Origin: Peptostreptococcaceae bacterium
GTDB taxonomy: Bacteria; Bacillota; Clostridia; Peptostreptococcales; BM714
Length of the DNA: 53,572 nucleotides
Direction of reading: 5' to 3'
Assembly (NCBI GenBank): GCA_016649995.1
Contig: JAENWJ010000008.1
Location: 1-53,572 of the forward strand
Shown here: positions 34,397-45,869 of the stretch, piece after piece
Layout of the letters: each line of letters starts with the position of its first letter
Position numbering within the stretch: position 1 is the first letter of the stretch
Translations under genes and position numbers: made by a program
Notes under the pieces: model-generated
What the model saw: the letters and a program-made list of their open reading frames with translations, nothing else
Told to the model about the DNA's origin: nothing
Database searches by the model: none

Positions 34397-35599
34397 TTGT
34401 TTAATAAAAAAACCTTATCGGACATGGATTTCAAGCAAAAAAGCGTAATTGTAAGATGTGATTTCAATGTTCCATTAGACGAAAAGGGGAATGTGGCGGA
34501 TGACAAAAGGATTGTAGCGGCAATTCCGACTATCAAATACCTTATGGAAAAAAAAGCGAAAGTTATTTTGTTGTCCCATCTTGGAAGGCCAAAGGGACAG
34601 TATTCAAAGGCTTTTTCATTGGCACCGGTAGCAAAGCGAATATCTGAAATTTTAAAAGTTAATGTAAAATTCCTCGAGAGCGAGCAAGTTGTAGACGATT
34701 CAATAAAAGAAAAGGTTTCATCTGCTCAATATGGAGATGTGATTCTTTTAGAAAACACAAGATTTAGGGAAGAAGAAAAGAAGAACGGAGTGAATTTTTC
34801 AAAAGAACTTGCCTCTTTGGGAGAACTGTATGTGAATGATGCCTTTGGCACAGCCCATAGAGCTCACAGCTCTAATGTGGGAATAGCGAGTCTATTGCCA
34901 TCGTGTGTTGGGCTTTTAGTTGAGAAAGAACTTGAAATAATGGGTAAAGCTATGTCTGATGCTGACAAGCCTTTTACAGTTATACTAGGGGGCTCAAAAG
35001 TATCCGATAAAATAGGGGTAATAAAGAATCTTGCACTTTCGGCTGACTACATATTGATTGGTGGAGGAATGATGTTTACTTTTCTTAAGGCCACGGGCTG
35101 CGAAATAGGAACATCAATAGTTGAAGAAGATCAACTTGAAACTGCAAGAACTATAATTGAATTTTGTAAAGAAAGAGGAGTTCAACTCATATTGCCTTCG
35201 GATGTTGTTGTAGCTGATTCGTTCAGCAATGGAGCTTCATTTAAAAGTGTTTCAACGACGGAAATACCGCCTAAAATGATGGGGCTTGACATAGGGGAAG
35301 AAACCGTAAAGCTGTTTGCGGATATTATTTCTAAATCCAAAACTGTTCTTTGGAACGGACCAATGGGCGTTTTTGAAATGGAGAAATTTGCAAAAGGTAC
35401 TCTCGGAGTGGCAAAAGCTTTAGCTGGTGCGGATGCAACAACCATCATTGGAGGGGGAGACAGTGCTTCAGCAATCCACAAATTTGGATTAGAAGATAAA
35501 ATGACGCATATATCGACAGGTGGTGGAGCATCATTAAAATTATTTGAGGGTGGAGAATTACCGGGAATTGAATGTATATCGAATAAGGGGGAGATGTGA
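34397..35599 (+). CDS. pgk: Phosphoglycerate kinase
   Basis: Transfers phosphate between 1,3-bisphosphoglycerate and ADP in glycolysis. 400 residues from TTG 34397, 6 bases after GGAGGTG; GTG 34388 is part of the ribosome binding site. The signatures are VIVRCDFNVPLD, LLSHLGRPKG, YVNDAFGTAHRAHSS and the nucleotide-binding IIGGGDSASAI. Only one base separates its stop from the tpiA start. Confidence 0.96.
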   Translation: MFNKKTLSDMDFKQKSVIVRCDFNVPLDEKGNVADDKRIVAAIPTIKYLMEKKAKVILLSHLGRPKGQYSKAFSLAPVAKRISEILKVNVKFLESEQVVDDSIKEKVSSAQYGDVILLENTRFREEEKKNGVNFSKELASLGELYVNDAFGTAHRAHSSNVGIASLLPSCVGLLVEKELEIMGKAMSDADKPFTVILGGSKVSDKIGVIKNLALSADYILIGGGMMFTFLKATGCEIGTSIVEEDQLETARTIIEFCKERGVQLILPSDVVVADSFSNGASFKSVSTTEIPPKMMGLDIGEETVKLFADIISKSKTVLWNGPMGVFEMEKFAKGTLGVAKALAGADATTIIGGGDSASAIHKFGLEDKMTHISTGGGASLKLFEGGELPGIECISNKGEM

Positions 35600-35600
35600 T

Positions 35601-37656
<2,056 letters not shown>

Positions 37657-37660
37657 ATGA

Positions 37661-37700
37661 AAAGCGATGCATTCAAAAGTGAGTGCATCGCTTTAATTTA
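37661..37700 (+). terminator. Intrinsic terminator after eno
   Basis: AAAGCGATGCA / TGCATCGCTTT, an 11-bp perfect stem with a 12-base loop, followed by a modest T-rich tail (AATTTA). Confidence 0.72.
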
Positions 37701-37726
37701 TAATGCAAAGAATAAGACATAATTCA

Positions 37727-37755
37727 TTGATTTATAAATAGCCCTATGATAGAAT
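37727..37755 (+). promoter_or_regulatory. Promoter of secG
   Basis: TTGATT (37727-37732) and TAGAAT (37750-37755) with 17-base spacing, about 33 bases before the secG ATG. Confidence 0.6.
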
Positions 37756-37787
37756 ATCTTTGTTAAACAAGATGCAAGGAGGTGTAA

Positions 37788-38024
37788 ATGTTAATGAATA
37801 CTGTATTCATGGTAATTCAGATTATTACAAGTGTCATACTGATTGCTAGCATATTGTTGCAACCTGGAAAAAGTGCCGGACTCTCCGGAGCCATAGGGGG
37901 AGGAGCGGAACAAATCTGGGGAAAACAAAAGAGCAGAGGAATTGACGAAATCATGGCTAAAATTACAAAGATAGGAGCGATAGTTTTCATAATAAGTTCC
38001 TTGGTAATGGTTTACCTGCAATAA
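37788..38024 (+). CDS. secG: Preprotein translocase subunit SecG
   Basis: Small membrane subunit of the SecYEG protein channel (78 residues). It shows two hydrophobic segments (about 3-24 and 55-76) around the loop LLQPGKSAGLSGAIGGGAEQIWG, the SecG signature. AAGGAGG precedes ATG 37788; ATG 37794 is a possible alternative start. In many clostridia secG lies beside eno and rnr, as here, with hppA inserted between. Confidence 0.92.
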   Translation: MLMNTVFMVIQIITSVILIASILLQPGKSAGLSGAIGGGAEQIWGKQKSRGIDEIMAKITKIGAIVFIISSLVMVYLQ

Positions 38025-38061
38025 TCGAACAATAATATAATTAGGTTTAGGGAGGAAATAG

Positions 38062-40068
38062 ATGGAATCACTAGTTTACATGGTGCCGGCTATAGGGGTA
38101 GTTGCGCTTCTTTTTGCGTTTATGCTGGCTAACAAGATTAATAAGGTTGAACCGGGAAATGAAAGAATGATTGAAATTGCTTCTTATATACAAGAAGGAT
38201 CAATGGCTTTTTTGACTAGAGAGTATAGATCCTTGGTTATTTTTACCGCAGTGGTTTTTGTTATTGTAGGTTTCGGGATAAATTGGCTTACTGCAATTTG
38301 TTTCTTGTTTGGGGCAGTTTTTTCAGCAATGGCAGGATTTTTTGGTATGAAGGTTGCTACAAAAGCAAATGTAAGAACTGCTAATGCAGCAATGAACGGC
38401 GGAATGAATAAAGCTCTTTCGGTTGCGTTTTCTGGTGGAGCTGTTATGGGAATGTCGGTAGTAGGTTTGGGAATCATTGGTGTTGGTATGGCATATATTG
38501 TTTTCGGAAGTCCTGAAATCATAACCGGATTTGGTTTGGGTGCTTCATCTATAGCATTGTTCGGACGTGTAGGTGGAGGAATATATACTAAGGCAGCAGA
38601 TGTGGGAGCTGACCTTGTTGGCAAGGTAGAGGCTGGAATACCTGAGGACGACCCCAGGAACCCCGCAGTCATCGCAGACAACGTAGGAGACAATGTTGGT
38701 GATGTAGCAGGCATGGGAGCAGATCTTTTCGAGTCGTATGTAGGGTCAATAATCGCGGCAATTACTTTGGGCGTTTCGTCAAAAGCAGTAATCGAGATGG
38801 GACTAATAGAAAAAGCAGGAGCGTTGTTCCCATTAGCTTTGGCATCATTTGGAATCATAGCTTCCATTATTGGAACCTTGTTTGTAAAAGGCGATGAGAA
38901 TTCGGATCCGCACAAGGCTCTCAAAATGAGTACTTATGTAAGCGGCGCTCTCGTATTGATCGGAGCATTTTTCATGAGCAGAATGTTCTTCGGAAACCTG
39001 AATGCATTCTTTGCAATTGCAGCAGGATTGGTTGTTGGACTTGTAATAGGTCAGTTAACTGAGATATATACTTCTGCAGACTACAATTCGGTTAAGAAGA
39101 TAGCGATGCAATCCGAAACAGGACCTGCTACAATAATTATAAGCGGTTTGGCTGTAGGCATGTACTCTACAGCAGCGCCAATCATAGCAATATGTGTAGG
39201 CATCTTGGTTTCTTTTAAATTTATGGGACTTTATGGAATCGCTTTGGCGGCTGTAGGTATGCTTTCAACTGCAGGGGTAACAGTTGCGGTTGACGCATAC
39301 GGACCAATTGCAGACAATGCCGGCGGTATCGCCGAGATGTGTGAATTGCCGCATGAAGTAAGAAAAATCACTGATAAGCTTGATGCCGTAGGAAATACTA
39401 CAGCGGCTATGGGTAAAGGTTTTGCAATCGGTTCAGCGGCACTTACAGCTTTGGCTCTATTTGCATCGTATGCAACGGTTGCGGAAGTTACAGAGATAAG
39501 TATTTTGGATCCTAAAGTTGTAGTCGGACTCTTCGTTGGCGGCATGCTGCCATTCCTTTTCTCCGCTATGACAATGGAGTCTGTTGGAAAAGCGGCATTT
39601 GAGATGATTGAAGAAGTTAGACGTCAATTTAAGGAAATGCCCGGAATAATGGAAGGTACAACTAAACCGGATTATGCTAAATGCGTAGATATTTCGACAG
39701 CAGCTGCGCTTAAAGAAATGCTTATTCCCGGAATAATGGCAATAGTTGCTCCAATAGCTATGGGCTTGCTGCTTGGACCGGAAGCGCTAGGCGGCCTTTT
39801 GGCCGGAGCCCTTGTTACCGGTGTTCTTATGGCAATATTTATGGCCAATGCAGGCGGAGCATGGGACAATGCCAAGAAATACATCGAAGAAGGAAACCAC
39901 GGAGGAAAAGGAAGCGAACCTCATAAAGCTGCTGTTGTTGGAGATACAGTTGGAGACCCGTTCAAGGACACTTCAGGGCCTTCAATCAACATACTCATAA
40001 AGCTTATGACAATAGTTTCACTTGTATTTGCTCCATTGTTTGTAAAAATGGGTGGAATGTTGTTTTAG
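38062..40068 (+). CDS. hppA: Membrane-bound ion-pumping pyrophosphatase
   Basis: Integral membrane enzyme (668 residues, about 16 membrane segments) that hydrolyses PPi and pumps Na+ or H+. The pyrophosphate-binding region [20 protein letters not shown] followed by [20 protein letters not shown] is intact, as are the C-terminal [10 protein letters not shown] and [21 protein letters not shown]. In [16 protein letters not shown] the second alanine stands where K+-independent enzymes carry Lys, so this is the K+-dependent class. Close resemblance to the Thermotoga-type segment suggests Na+ pumping, which the sequence alone cannot prove. Confidence 0.94.
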   Translation: MESLVYMVPAIGVVALLFAFMLANKINKVEPGNERMIEIASYIQEGSMAFLTREYRSLVIFTAVVFVIVGFGINWLTAICFLFGAVFSAMAGFFGMKVATKANVRTANAAMNGGMNKALSVAFSGGAVMGMSVVGLGIIGVGMAYIVFGSPEIITGFGLGASSIALFGRVGGGIYTKAADVGADLVGKVEAGIPEDDPRNPAVIADNVGDNVGDVAGMGADLFESYVGSIIAAITLGVSSKAVIEMGLIEKAGALFPLALASFGIIASIIGTLFVKGDENSDPHKALKMSTYVSGALVLIGAFFMSRMFFGNLNAFFAIAAGLVVGLVIGQLTEIYTSADYNSVKKIAMQSETGPATIIISGLAVGMYSTAAPIIAICVGILVSFKFMGLYGIALAAVGMLSTAGVTVAVDAYGPIADNAGGIAEMCELPHEVRKITDKLDAVGNTTAAMGKGFAIGSAALTALALFASYATVAEVTEISILDPKVVVGLFVGGMLPFLFSAMTMESVGKAAFEMIEEVRRQFKEMPGIMEGTTKPDYAKCVDISTAAALKEMLIPGIMAIVAPIAMGLLLGPEALGGLLAGALVTGVLMAIFMANAGGAWDNAKKYIEEGNHGGKGSEPHKAAVVGDTVGDPFKDTSGPSINILIKLMTIVSLVFAPLFVKMGGMLF

Positions 40069-40090
40069 ATTTAAATAGAAAAGACTTTTC

Positions 40091-40121
40091 AGCTCCCCTT
40101 CATAGTGAAGGGGAGCTTTTT
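40091..40121 (+). terminator. Intrinsic terminator after hppA
   Basis: AGCTCCCCTTCA / TGAAGGGGAGCT, a 12-bp perfect stem with a TAG loop, followed by TTTTT. Confidence 0.93.
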
Positions 40122-40158
40122 GTGCATTGATTTGTGTTTAAGTATGTTGCTTTAATAA

Positions 40159-40188
40159 TTGGTAAAAGAATCGAATGTTCGGTATAAT
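40159..40188 (+). promoter_or_regulatory. Promoter of the rnr-smpB-ssrA group
   Basis: TTGGTA (40159-40164) and perfect TATAAT (40183-40188) with 18-base spacing, about 27 bases before the rnr start region. Confidence 0.65.
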
Positions 40189-40214
40189 GAAATAACAACA
40201 ACAAATAAAGGAGA

Positions 40215-42347
40215 GTGATTGATATTTTAATCGAAAAAGATACAATCTTGCAATTAATGAGTGAAAAAGCATATAAACCTATGAAGGAAGATGAATTGAT
40301 AAAAACCTTTCAAGTAAAAGGCAAGAATATAGGGAAATTTGTAACATACCTCGATGAATTGGTGGAAGAAGGAATGATAGTAAAGACGAGGCATAATAAA
40401 TTTGCTTTGCCGGAAAAACTTAATCTGGTTGTCGGAAAGATGGACATGACAAAGAACGGATATGGTTTTGTTGTATCGAAAACACAAAAGGAAGACATAT
40501 TCATTCCGGCGAATAAAATAAATGGAGCCATGAATGGTGATACGGTAGTTGCTCGTATACTAAGCAAGGGAGTATTCAATAAAAAGACAGACGGAGAAAT
40601 TGTTAAAGTAAGCAAGAGAAACAATGAAGTAATAGTAGGAACATTTGAGGAAAACAAAAATTTCGGGTTTGTAATTCCTGACGATAAAAAAATGAATACG
40701 GATGTTTTCATACCAAAAACGGAGGCAATGGGCGCTAAAGCTGGACATAAGGTTGTTGCGTCAATCACTGCATGGCCCGCAGCAGGCAGAAATCCAGAAG
40801 GTAAAATAGTCGAGATACTTGGATATGTGGATGATATAGGAACAGATATACTTTCAATAATAAGGAGGCACAAACTTCCTGAAGAATTCCCCCAAAAGGT
40901 GCTTGATGAAGCCGAAAGGACCGAGGAAGCAGTAAGTGAATCGGATATAAAAGGACGAAGAGACCTTAGAAACGAAAAAATTATTACAATTGATGGTGCA
41001 GACGCAAAGGATTTGGACGATGCTGTTTCTATTAAGAAACTTGAAAATGGAGATTTTCTGCTTGGGGTTCATATCGCGGACGTCACACATTATGTTAGTG
41101 AAGGAAGCAAAATGGATAAGGAGGCTCTAAATAGGGCAACAAGCGTTTATCTTGTTGACAGGGTTATTCCTATGCTTCCAAGGAGGCTTTCAAACGGAAT
41201 ATGCAGCTTGAATCCAAAAGTAGACAGGCTGACTTTATCCGTAGAAATGCAAATAGATAAAAAAGGGAAAGTGATAAAATACGAAATATTTGAGAGCATA
41301 ATCAATTCGTCCGAACGAATGACATACAAGGATGTTACAGCATTACTTGAGAACGGGAGTGATCCCGAGCTTGAAAAATACGAATACCTTAAAGATATGT
41401 TTAAGGATATGAAGAAACTGAGTGCTATAATACGAGGAAATCGTGAAAATAGGGGAGCTATAGATTTCGATTTGCCGGAGGCGAAGGTTATACTGAATGA
41501 GGAAAGGGAAGCGGTAGATGTAATAGTTGAGGAAAGAGGGGTTTCCAATAAAATTATTGAGGACTTCATGCTTGCTTGCAATGAAACCGTAGCTGAGCAT
41601 ATGTTCCAGCTTAAGATACCCTTTGTTTATAGAGTTCATGAAACGCCGGATATGGAGAAGCTTGAGAATTTCAACAATCTGGTTCACAATCTTGGATATC
41701 ACATAAAAGGCATAGGTAAAGAGGTTCGCCCAAAAGATCTAAGGGACTTGCTTGAACAAGTGAAGGGTCATAAAGAGGAACTGTTCGTTCATACATTGAT
41801 GTTGCGTTCACTAAAGCAGGCGCGGTACTCCGAGGATAATCTTGGACACTTCGGCTTGGCAGCAGAATACTATACGCATTTCACATCGCCCATAAGAAGA
41901 TATCCCGATTTGCAGATTCATAGAATAATAAAGGAATATCTAAATGGCGGCATTTCAGAGGGAAGGAAAAAGGCTCTTTTAGCGATAGTTAAAAATGCGG
42001 CCGAACGATCTTCTGAAAGGGAAAGGATTGCAATGGAGGCTGAAAGAGACACAGATGACCTCAAGAAGGCTGAATATATGAGCCATCATGTAGGTGAGGT
42101 TTTCGATGTCATAATAACGTCGGTTGCATCCTTTGGATTTTTCGTGCAGTTGCCGAATACCATAGAAGGTCTAGTGAAGATTGCATCTTTGGATGACGAT
42201 TATTACAAGTATGATGGAGACAACATGATGTTTACCGGTGAACGGACAGGAAAGCGTTATAGATTGGGAGACAATGTAAAGGTGTTGTTGATTCGCGTGG
42301 ACGTTCCACAGGGTGAAATTGACTTCGAACTTGAAGAATTGAAATAA
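40215..42347 (+). CDS. rnr: Ribonuclease R
   Basis: Processive 3'-5' exoribonuclease (about 707-710 residues) that degrades structured RNA and works with the tmRNA system. Order: N-terminal winged helix (1-65), two cold-shock domains (about 70-215), the RNB catalytic domain with DGADAKDLDDAV metal aspartates near 255-266, and a C-terminal S1 domain (about 625-705). The start is unclear: AAAGGAG at 40207-40213 is only one base from GTG 40215 but ten bases from ATT 40224, whose reading (MLIEKDTILQLM) aligns with family N-termini. The next ATG (40257) has no ribosome binding site. Confidence 0.95.
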   Translation: MIDILIEKDTILQLMSEKAYKPMKEDELIKTFQVKGKNIGKFVTYLDELVEEGMIVKTRHNKFALPEKLNLVVGKMDMTKNGYGFVVSKTQKEDIFIPANKINGAMNGDTVVARILSKGVFNKKTDGEIVKVSKRNNEVIVGTFEENKNFGFVIPDDKKMNTDVFIPKTEAMGAKAGHKVVASITAWPAAGRNPEGKIVEILGYVDDIGTDILSIIRRHKLPEEFPQKVLDEAERTEEAVSESDIKGRRDLRNEKIITIDGADAKDLDDAVSIKKLENGDFLLGVHIADVTHYVSEGSKMDKEALNRATSVYLVDRVIPMLPRRLSNGICSLNPKVDRLTLSVEMQIDKKGKVIKYEIFESIINSSERMTYKDVTALLENGSDPELEKYEYLKDMFKDMKKLSAIIRGNRENRGAIDFDLPEAKVILNEEREAVDVIVEERGVSNKIIEDFMLACNETVAEHMFQLKIPFVYRVHETPDMEKLENFNNLVHNLGYHIKGIGKEVRPKDLRDLLEQVKGHKEELFVHTLMLRSLKQARYSEDNLGHFGLAAEYYTHFTSPIRRYPDLQIHRIIKEYLNGGISEGRKKALLAIVKNAAERSSERERIAMEAERDTDDLKKAEYMSHHVGEVFDVIITSVASFGFFVQLPNTIEGLVKIASLDDDYYKYDGDNMMFTGERTGKRYRLGDNVKVLLIRVDVPQGEIDFELEELK

Positions 42348-42376
42348 AGCTTCAAAAATGGTAGAATGTTTGTGAG

Positions 42377-42399
42377 CCTCCCGGATTGCTTCCGGGAGG
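42377..42399 (+). other. GC-rich hairpin between rnr and the TM1266-family gene
   Basis: CCTCCCGGA-TTGCT-TCCGGGAGG, a perfect 9-bp stem. A following CTTGACTG means it is not a classic terminator. RNA processing or attenuation is possible. Confidence 0.6.
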
Positions 42400-42430
42400 T
42401 CTTGACTGAAAAAATATCAAGGAGAAAATC

Positions 42431-42691
42431 ATGAGGAAGAAATTCGCTGTCATAGGGGCAATTTTGGATCGGCCCAGAGAGACCCAACATATATTCAATG
42501 ATACGGTAGCTGAATATAAGGGAATCGTCAAGGGCAGAATGGGAATTCCCTATGAAGAAGCAGGAGTTTCTGTAATTTCAATAATTGTATTTGGAACAAT
42601 GGATGAAATTAACGGATTGACTGGCAAACTCGGAAACATAAGAGGAATAAATGTTAAGACATCTATTTCGAAAAAGGATTTCGACAGCTGA
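42431..42691 (+). CDS. TM1266-family putative iron-only hydrogenase system regulator
   Basis: An 86-residue single ferredoxin-like/ACT-type domain related to the C-terminal part of NikR. It matches the TM1266 family, whose genes often lie with [FeFe]-hydrogenase maturation genes; none is visible here. Recognisable stretches are KFAVIGAILDRPRETQHIFND and VSVISIIVFGTMDEINGLTGKLGNIRGINVKTSIS. CAAGGAGAAAATC precedes ATG 42431. DNA binding is unlikely without a helix-turn-helix; a ligand-binding role is inferred. Confidence 0.82.
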   Translation: MRKKFAVIGAILDRPRETQHIFNDTVAEYKGIVKGRMGIPYEEAGVSVISIIVFGTMDEINGLTGKLGNIRGINVKTSISKKDFDS

Positions 42692-42737
42692 TAAATAAGG
42701 TAGTCTTTATTTGAAAAGAATGGAAGCAGGTGAATCT

Positions 42738-43196
42738 ATGAAAGTTTTAGCAAACAACAAAAAAGCAAGACATGATTATTTCATAGAGGAAACCTACGAA
42801 ACCGGAATGGTTTTAAAAGGTACCGAGGTAAAATCCATACGCATGGGCCGAGTAAATCTTAAGGAAGGCTATGCAGAACTTCGCGATGGAGAGGTATTCC
42901 TTCTTGGGGTTCATGTCAGTCCTTACGAAAAAGGCAACATATTCAATACCGATCCCTTGCGGCCGAAAAAATTGCTTCTGCACAAACGAGAAATAAGAAA
43001 ATTGATAGGTTATACAACGCTAAAGGGGTATGCACTTGTGCCTTTAAGAATATATTTGAATGAGAAGGGCTTAGTGAAGCTGGAAATTGGTGTAGGGCGA
43101 GGTAAAAAACTCTACGACAAGCGTGAGACAATAGCCAAGAAAGATGCAGAAAGAAGAATGCTAAAGGAAATGCGAAAATCCCAAAGGGGAGACTAA
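42738..43196 (+). CDS. smpB: SsrA-binding protein SmpB
   Basis: Small oligonucleotide-binding-fold protein (152 residues) that delivers tmRNA to stalled ribosomes. Signatures are [36 protein letters not shown] and the basic C-terminal tail [25 protein letters not shown] 42738 follows AGGTGAATCT; an in-frame TTG at 42711 adds nine non-family residues. The gene stops 3 bases before the tmRNA 5' end. Confidence 0.96.
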   Translation: MKVLANNKKARHDYFIEETYETGMVLKGTEVKSIRMGRVNLKEGYAELRDGEVFLLGVHVSPYEKGNIFNTDPLRPKKLLLHKREIRKLIGYTTLKGYALVPLRIYLNEKGLVKLEIGVGRGKKLYDKRETIAKKDAERRMLKEMRKSQRGD

Positions 43197-43199
43197 CGC

Positions 43200-43553
43200 G
43201 GGGGCGTACAGGTTTCGACGGGGGTATGGAGCATTGAACAGCGAGCTGTGGTTTGTTTGGTGCCACATTAAAAAACCGGACAAAAATGTAAACGCAGATA
43301 ATAATTACGCTTTAGCCGCCTAGTTGTGGCTCATCCTGCTGAAGCCTACCCGCCGCTTCAGTTATAGGGTGTCGATATGCGGGGATCCGACTTGAGGGTT
43401 GTCCCGACCTCTTGCTGAACTAATTGGGACTGGCCGATGAAACAGCTTGTCATTGAGCGGTTTTGGACGCGAGAAATAAATCAATGACTGCGCTCGGAGA
43501 ATTTCAATGTTAAGTGCTTTCGGACGCGGGTTCGATTCCCGCCGCCTCCACCA
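43200..43553 (+). ncRNA. ssrA: Transfer-messenger RNA (tmRNA)
   Basis: The 5' GGGGGCG pairs with 3' CGCCTCC of the acceptor stem, then discriminator A and encoded CCA at 43551-43553. The 3' part has the T-arm GGTTCGATTCC. The tag frame at 43294-43323 reads ADNNYALAA followed by TAG, which has the ALAA protease-recognition end. Length is 354 nt. It follows smpB as in many bacteria and ends with an independent terminator. Confidence 0.97.
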
Positions 43554-43579
43554 AAAAAGATACAAATATCAATATAATT

Positions 43580-43613
43580 GGGATCCACTAATCAGTGGAT
43601 CCCGTTGTTTTTT
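43580..43613 (+). terminator. Intrinsic terminator after ssrA
   Basis: GGGATCCACT-AATC-AGTGGATCCC, a 10-bp perfect stem followed by GTTGTTTTTT. Confidence 0.93.
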
Positions 43614-43624
43614 GAGAAACTTTA

Positions 43625-43819
43625 TTGACATTGTTGTCTAATGGCGATAGACTTGATGTTTCTAAAGGTGTTAGACACGGAAAATTTGCAGATTTTGTTG
43701 TATTATCCAAAGATATTTTTAAAATTCGAGAAGATAGTATTAAAGATGTTAAAATTCTAAACACATATGTTGAAGGTATCTTGGTGTATGAAAATAAAGA
43801 TAACTCTAAAATAAAATGA
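43625..43819 (+). pseudogene. C-terminal remnant of an amidohydrolase
   Basis: A 64-codon open frame whose part from about 43670, GKFADFVVLSKDIFKIREDSIKDVKI...YVEGILVYE, matches the last strand region of the amidohydrolase superfamily and aligns with the end of the intact amidohydrolase just downstream (EKKFADIAVISDDIYKVSLDKIKDI). The metal-binding HxH, lysine and histidine motifs are all missing. It looks like the tail of a deleted or truncated paralogue left beside ssrA. The rest of the 43554-43973 gap shows only the terminator and AT-rich sequence with no further gene. Confidence 0.72.
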
Positions 43820-43973
43820 GAAATATAGACAAAGAGAATATAACCAATGGCTGCTATTTATAAGTTAATCGTCAGTAGGGCGATACTCGCAGGGATATAT
43901 ACAATTTGTTTATGTTATTATACTGTACAAGAGTAGATTAAAAAAATACAGCATTTAAATAGGAGTGATAAGA

Positions 43974-45602
43974 ATGGATTTAATATTATTTAACGGAAAT
44001 ATTATTACTATGGATGAAATGAATGCAATTGCTAAGGCCGTAGCTATTAAGGATGGCATAATATATAAGGTTGGAACAGACAAAGAAATATTAAGATTGA
44101 AGACTAATAAGACAAAAATAATAGATTTAAATAATAAGACTGTAATACCAGGGATCAATGATAGTCATGTGCACTTGCTGAATTATGGATATAGTTTAAT
44201 AAAAGTTGATTGTAGTAGTGCTAAATCGATAGAAGAAATAATTAGACTAGGAAAAGAATTTATTGATGTTAATAAACCAAATCCAGGCGAATGGGTATTG
44301 GGAAGAGGCTGGAACCAGATTATTTTTAATAATAAAAGAGAAATCAACAAATATGATTTAGATAAAATCACGACTGAACACCCACTTTCATTTACAAGAA
44401 TCTGTGAACACATTACTGTAGCAAATAGCAAGGCGATTGAAGTATGTGGAATAACTAAAGATACACCTCAACCACTAGGTGGACATTTTGACATAGATGA
44501 AAAAGGAGAACCTACAGGTATATTTAGGGAAGCTGCAAGATATATGATTTATGAAAACGTTCCAAATGTAAGCAAAGATGATATTAAGAAGATGCTTGTT
44601 GATGTATCAAAAATAGCTTCAAGTTATGGTATTACATCGGTACAGACGGATGATTTTGAAACATTTGCCAATAGAGATTATGAAATGGTTATGCAGGCAT
44701 ATAATGAGTTAGTATCTGAAAAAGCTTTACCCATAAGGATTTATGAACAATGTCTATTGCCAGAGATAGATAGATTGGAGGGTTTTCTAGATTCTGGTTA
44801 TAGAACAGGTCAAGGAAATGAATATTTTAAAATAGGACCGCTAAAATTGTTAACAGATGGATCCTTAGGGGGAAGAACAGCATTTCTTTGTGAACCATAT
44901 TCAGATGACCCATCAAATAGAGGAATGAGTACTTTCACCCAAGAAGAACTAGATAATTTAATAGTAACGGCCCATAAAAATGGTATGCAAATACTAACTC
45001 ATGCTATAGGAGATGGAGCTATGTATATGTGTTTTAATAGTTTTGAGAAAGCTCAATCTCAGTATCCAAATGAAGATCCTAGGTTTGGAATAGTTCATTT
45101 GCAAATCACAGATGAAAAACTATTGAATAAATTTAAGGAATTAAATGTCATAGCAAATGCAGAACCAATATGTGTTAATAATGACTTGCATATGGCTAAA
45201 GACAGAGTAGGTAAAGATAGAGCTAAGACTAGTTATAAATATAGAACTTTAGTTGAAGATGGCGTGCATGTGTGTATTTCTTCTGACTGCCCTGTAGATT
45301 CGCTCAATTCAATGAATAGCATATATGTAGCTGTAACAAGAAAGGATTATAGTGGGTATCCAAACGGAGGATGGTATCCAGAAGAGTGTTTAACCGTGGA
45401 ACAGGCACTTTATGCTTTCACTATGGGCTCAGCATACGCATCTTTTGAAGAGAATATAAAGGGTTCAATTGAAGAAAAAAAGTTTGCTGATATAGCCGTA
45501 ATTTCAGATGATATTTACAAAGTATCTCTTGACAAGATAAAAGATATAGTTGTAGAGATGACTATTATGGATGGTAACATAGTATATAAAAGGGAAAGGT
45601 AA
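43974..45602 (+). CDS. YtcJ-like metal-dependent amidohydrolase
   Basis: Amidohydrolase superfamily 3 enzyme of 542 residues. Features: N-terminal composite domain DLILFNGNIITMDE, metal motif NDSHVHLL, ILTHAIGDGAM (metal/active histidine), CISSDCPVDSLN with catalytic Asp, and the C-terminal beta region KKFADIAVISDDI. ATG 43974 follows AGGAGTGATAAGA; GTG 43965 overlaps the ribosome binding site. Substrates of the YtcJ group are poorly defined. The sequence is visibly more AT-rich than the flanking rnr/smpB and ABC genes, consistent with later acquisition. It is not part of an evident operon. Confidence 0.87.
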   Translation: MDLILFNGNIITMDEMNAIAKAVAIKDGIIYKVGTDKEILRLKTNKTKIIDLNNKTVIPGINDSHVHLLNYGYSLIKVDCSSAKSIEEIIRLGKEFIDVNKPNPGEWVLGRGWNQIIFNNKREINKYDLDKITTEHPLSFTRICEHITVANSKAIEVCGITKDTPQPLGGHFDIDEKGEPTGIFREAARYMIYENVPNVSKDDIKKMLVDVSKIASSYGITSVQTDDFETFANRDYEMVMQAYNELVSEKALPIRIYEQCLLPEIDRLEGFLDSGYRTGQGNEYFKIGPLKLLTDGSLGGRTAFLCEPYSDDPSNRGMSTFTQEELDNLIVTAHKNGMQILTHAIGDGAMYMCFNSFEKAQSQYPNEDPRFGIVHLQITDEKLLNKFKELNVIANAEPICVNNDLHMAKDRVGKDRAKTSYKYRTLVEDGVHVCISSDCPVDSLNSMNSIYVAVTRKDYSGYPNGGWYPEECLTVEQALYAFTMGSAYASFEENIKGSIEEKKFADIAVISDDIYKVSLDKIKDIVVEMTIMDGNIVYKRER

Positions 45603-45869
45603 CTATTCAGTCGTGTGATAAAATAATGTGTTAGATAGTAATGAATTTGTGTTCAATTGCATCTAAATTTTGACGCTGTTTCAAAATATATTTCAAATAG
45701 ACATAATCGGCTACTTGAAATCCAAATAATAGAAAAAATACACAAGTAGAGATATTAGATAAACTACCTATAACAGAATAATATAGGTAGTTTTTTAATG
45801 TTTTCTACACACGTAAGCTTGATATAGGTAAATAATAGTGATAATCTACTTATAAAGGAGTGGATATTG
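45603..45869 (+). other. Intergenic region with a short open remnant and a terminator
   Basis: AT-rich 267-base gap. One frame (about 45653-45745) is open for about 29 codons and reads NFDAVSKYISNRHNRLLEIQ before a TAG. It has no start or ribosome binding site, so it may be a coding remnant; family unknown. A hairpin AAACTACCTAT / ATAGGTAGTTT with T run ends at 45796. Confidence 0.4.
45761..45796 (+). terminator. Intrinsic terminator upstream of the Fic gene
   Basis: AAACTACCTAT pairs with ATAGGTAGTTT around an ACAGAATA-type loop, followed by TTTTTT. Confidence 0.85.

Noticed and set aside
38184-38924. A 246-codon minus-strand open frame inside hppA
   Set aside because: It mirrors a membrane-protein gene with strong family motifs on the plus strand, has no ribosome binding site, and reads as a low-complexity Ala/Ile/Pro/Thr protein typical of an antisense shadow.
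42377-42399. Intrinsic terminator after rnr
   Set aside because: The stem is strong but no T run follows; listed only as a hairpin.
45653-45745. Short gene NFDAVSKYISNRHNRLLEIQ
   Set aside because: No start codon or ribosome binding site and no recognised family; described as a possible remnant only.
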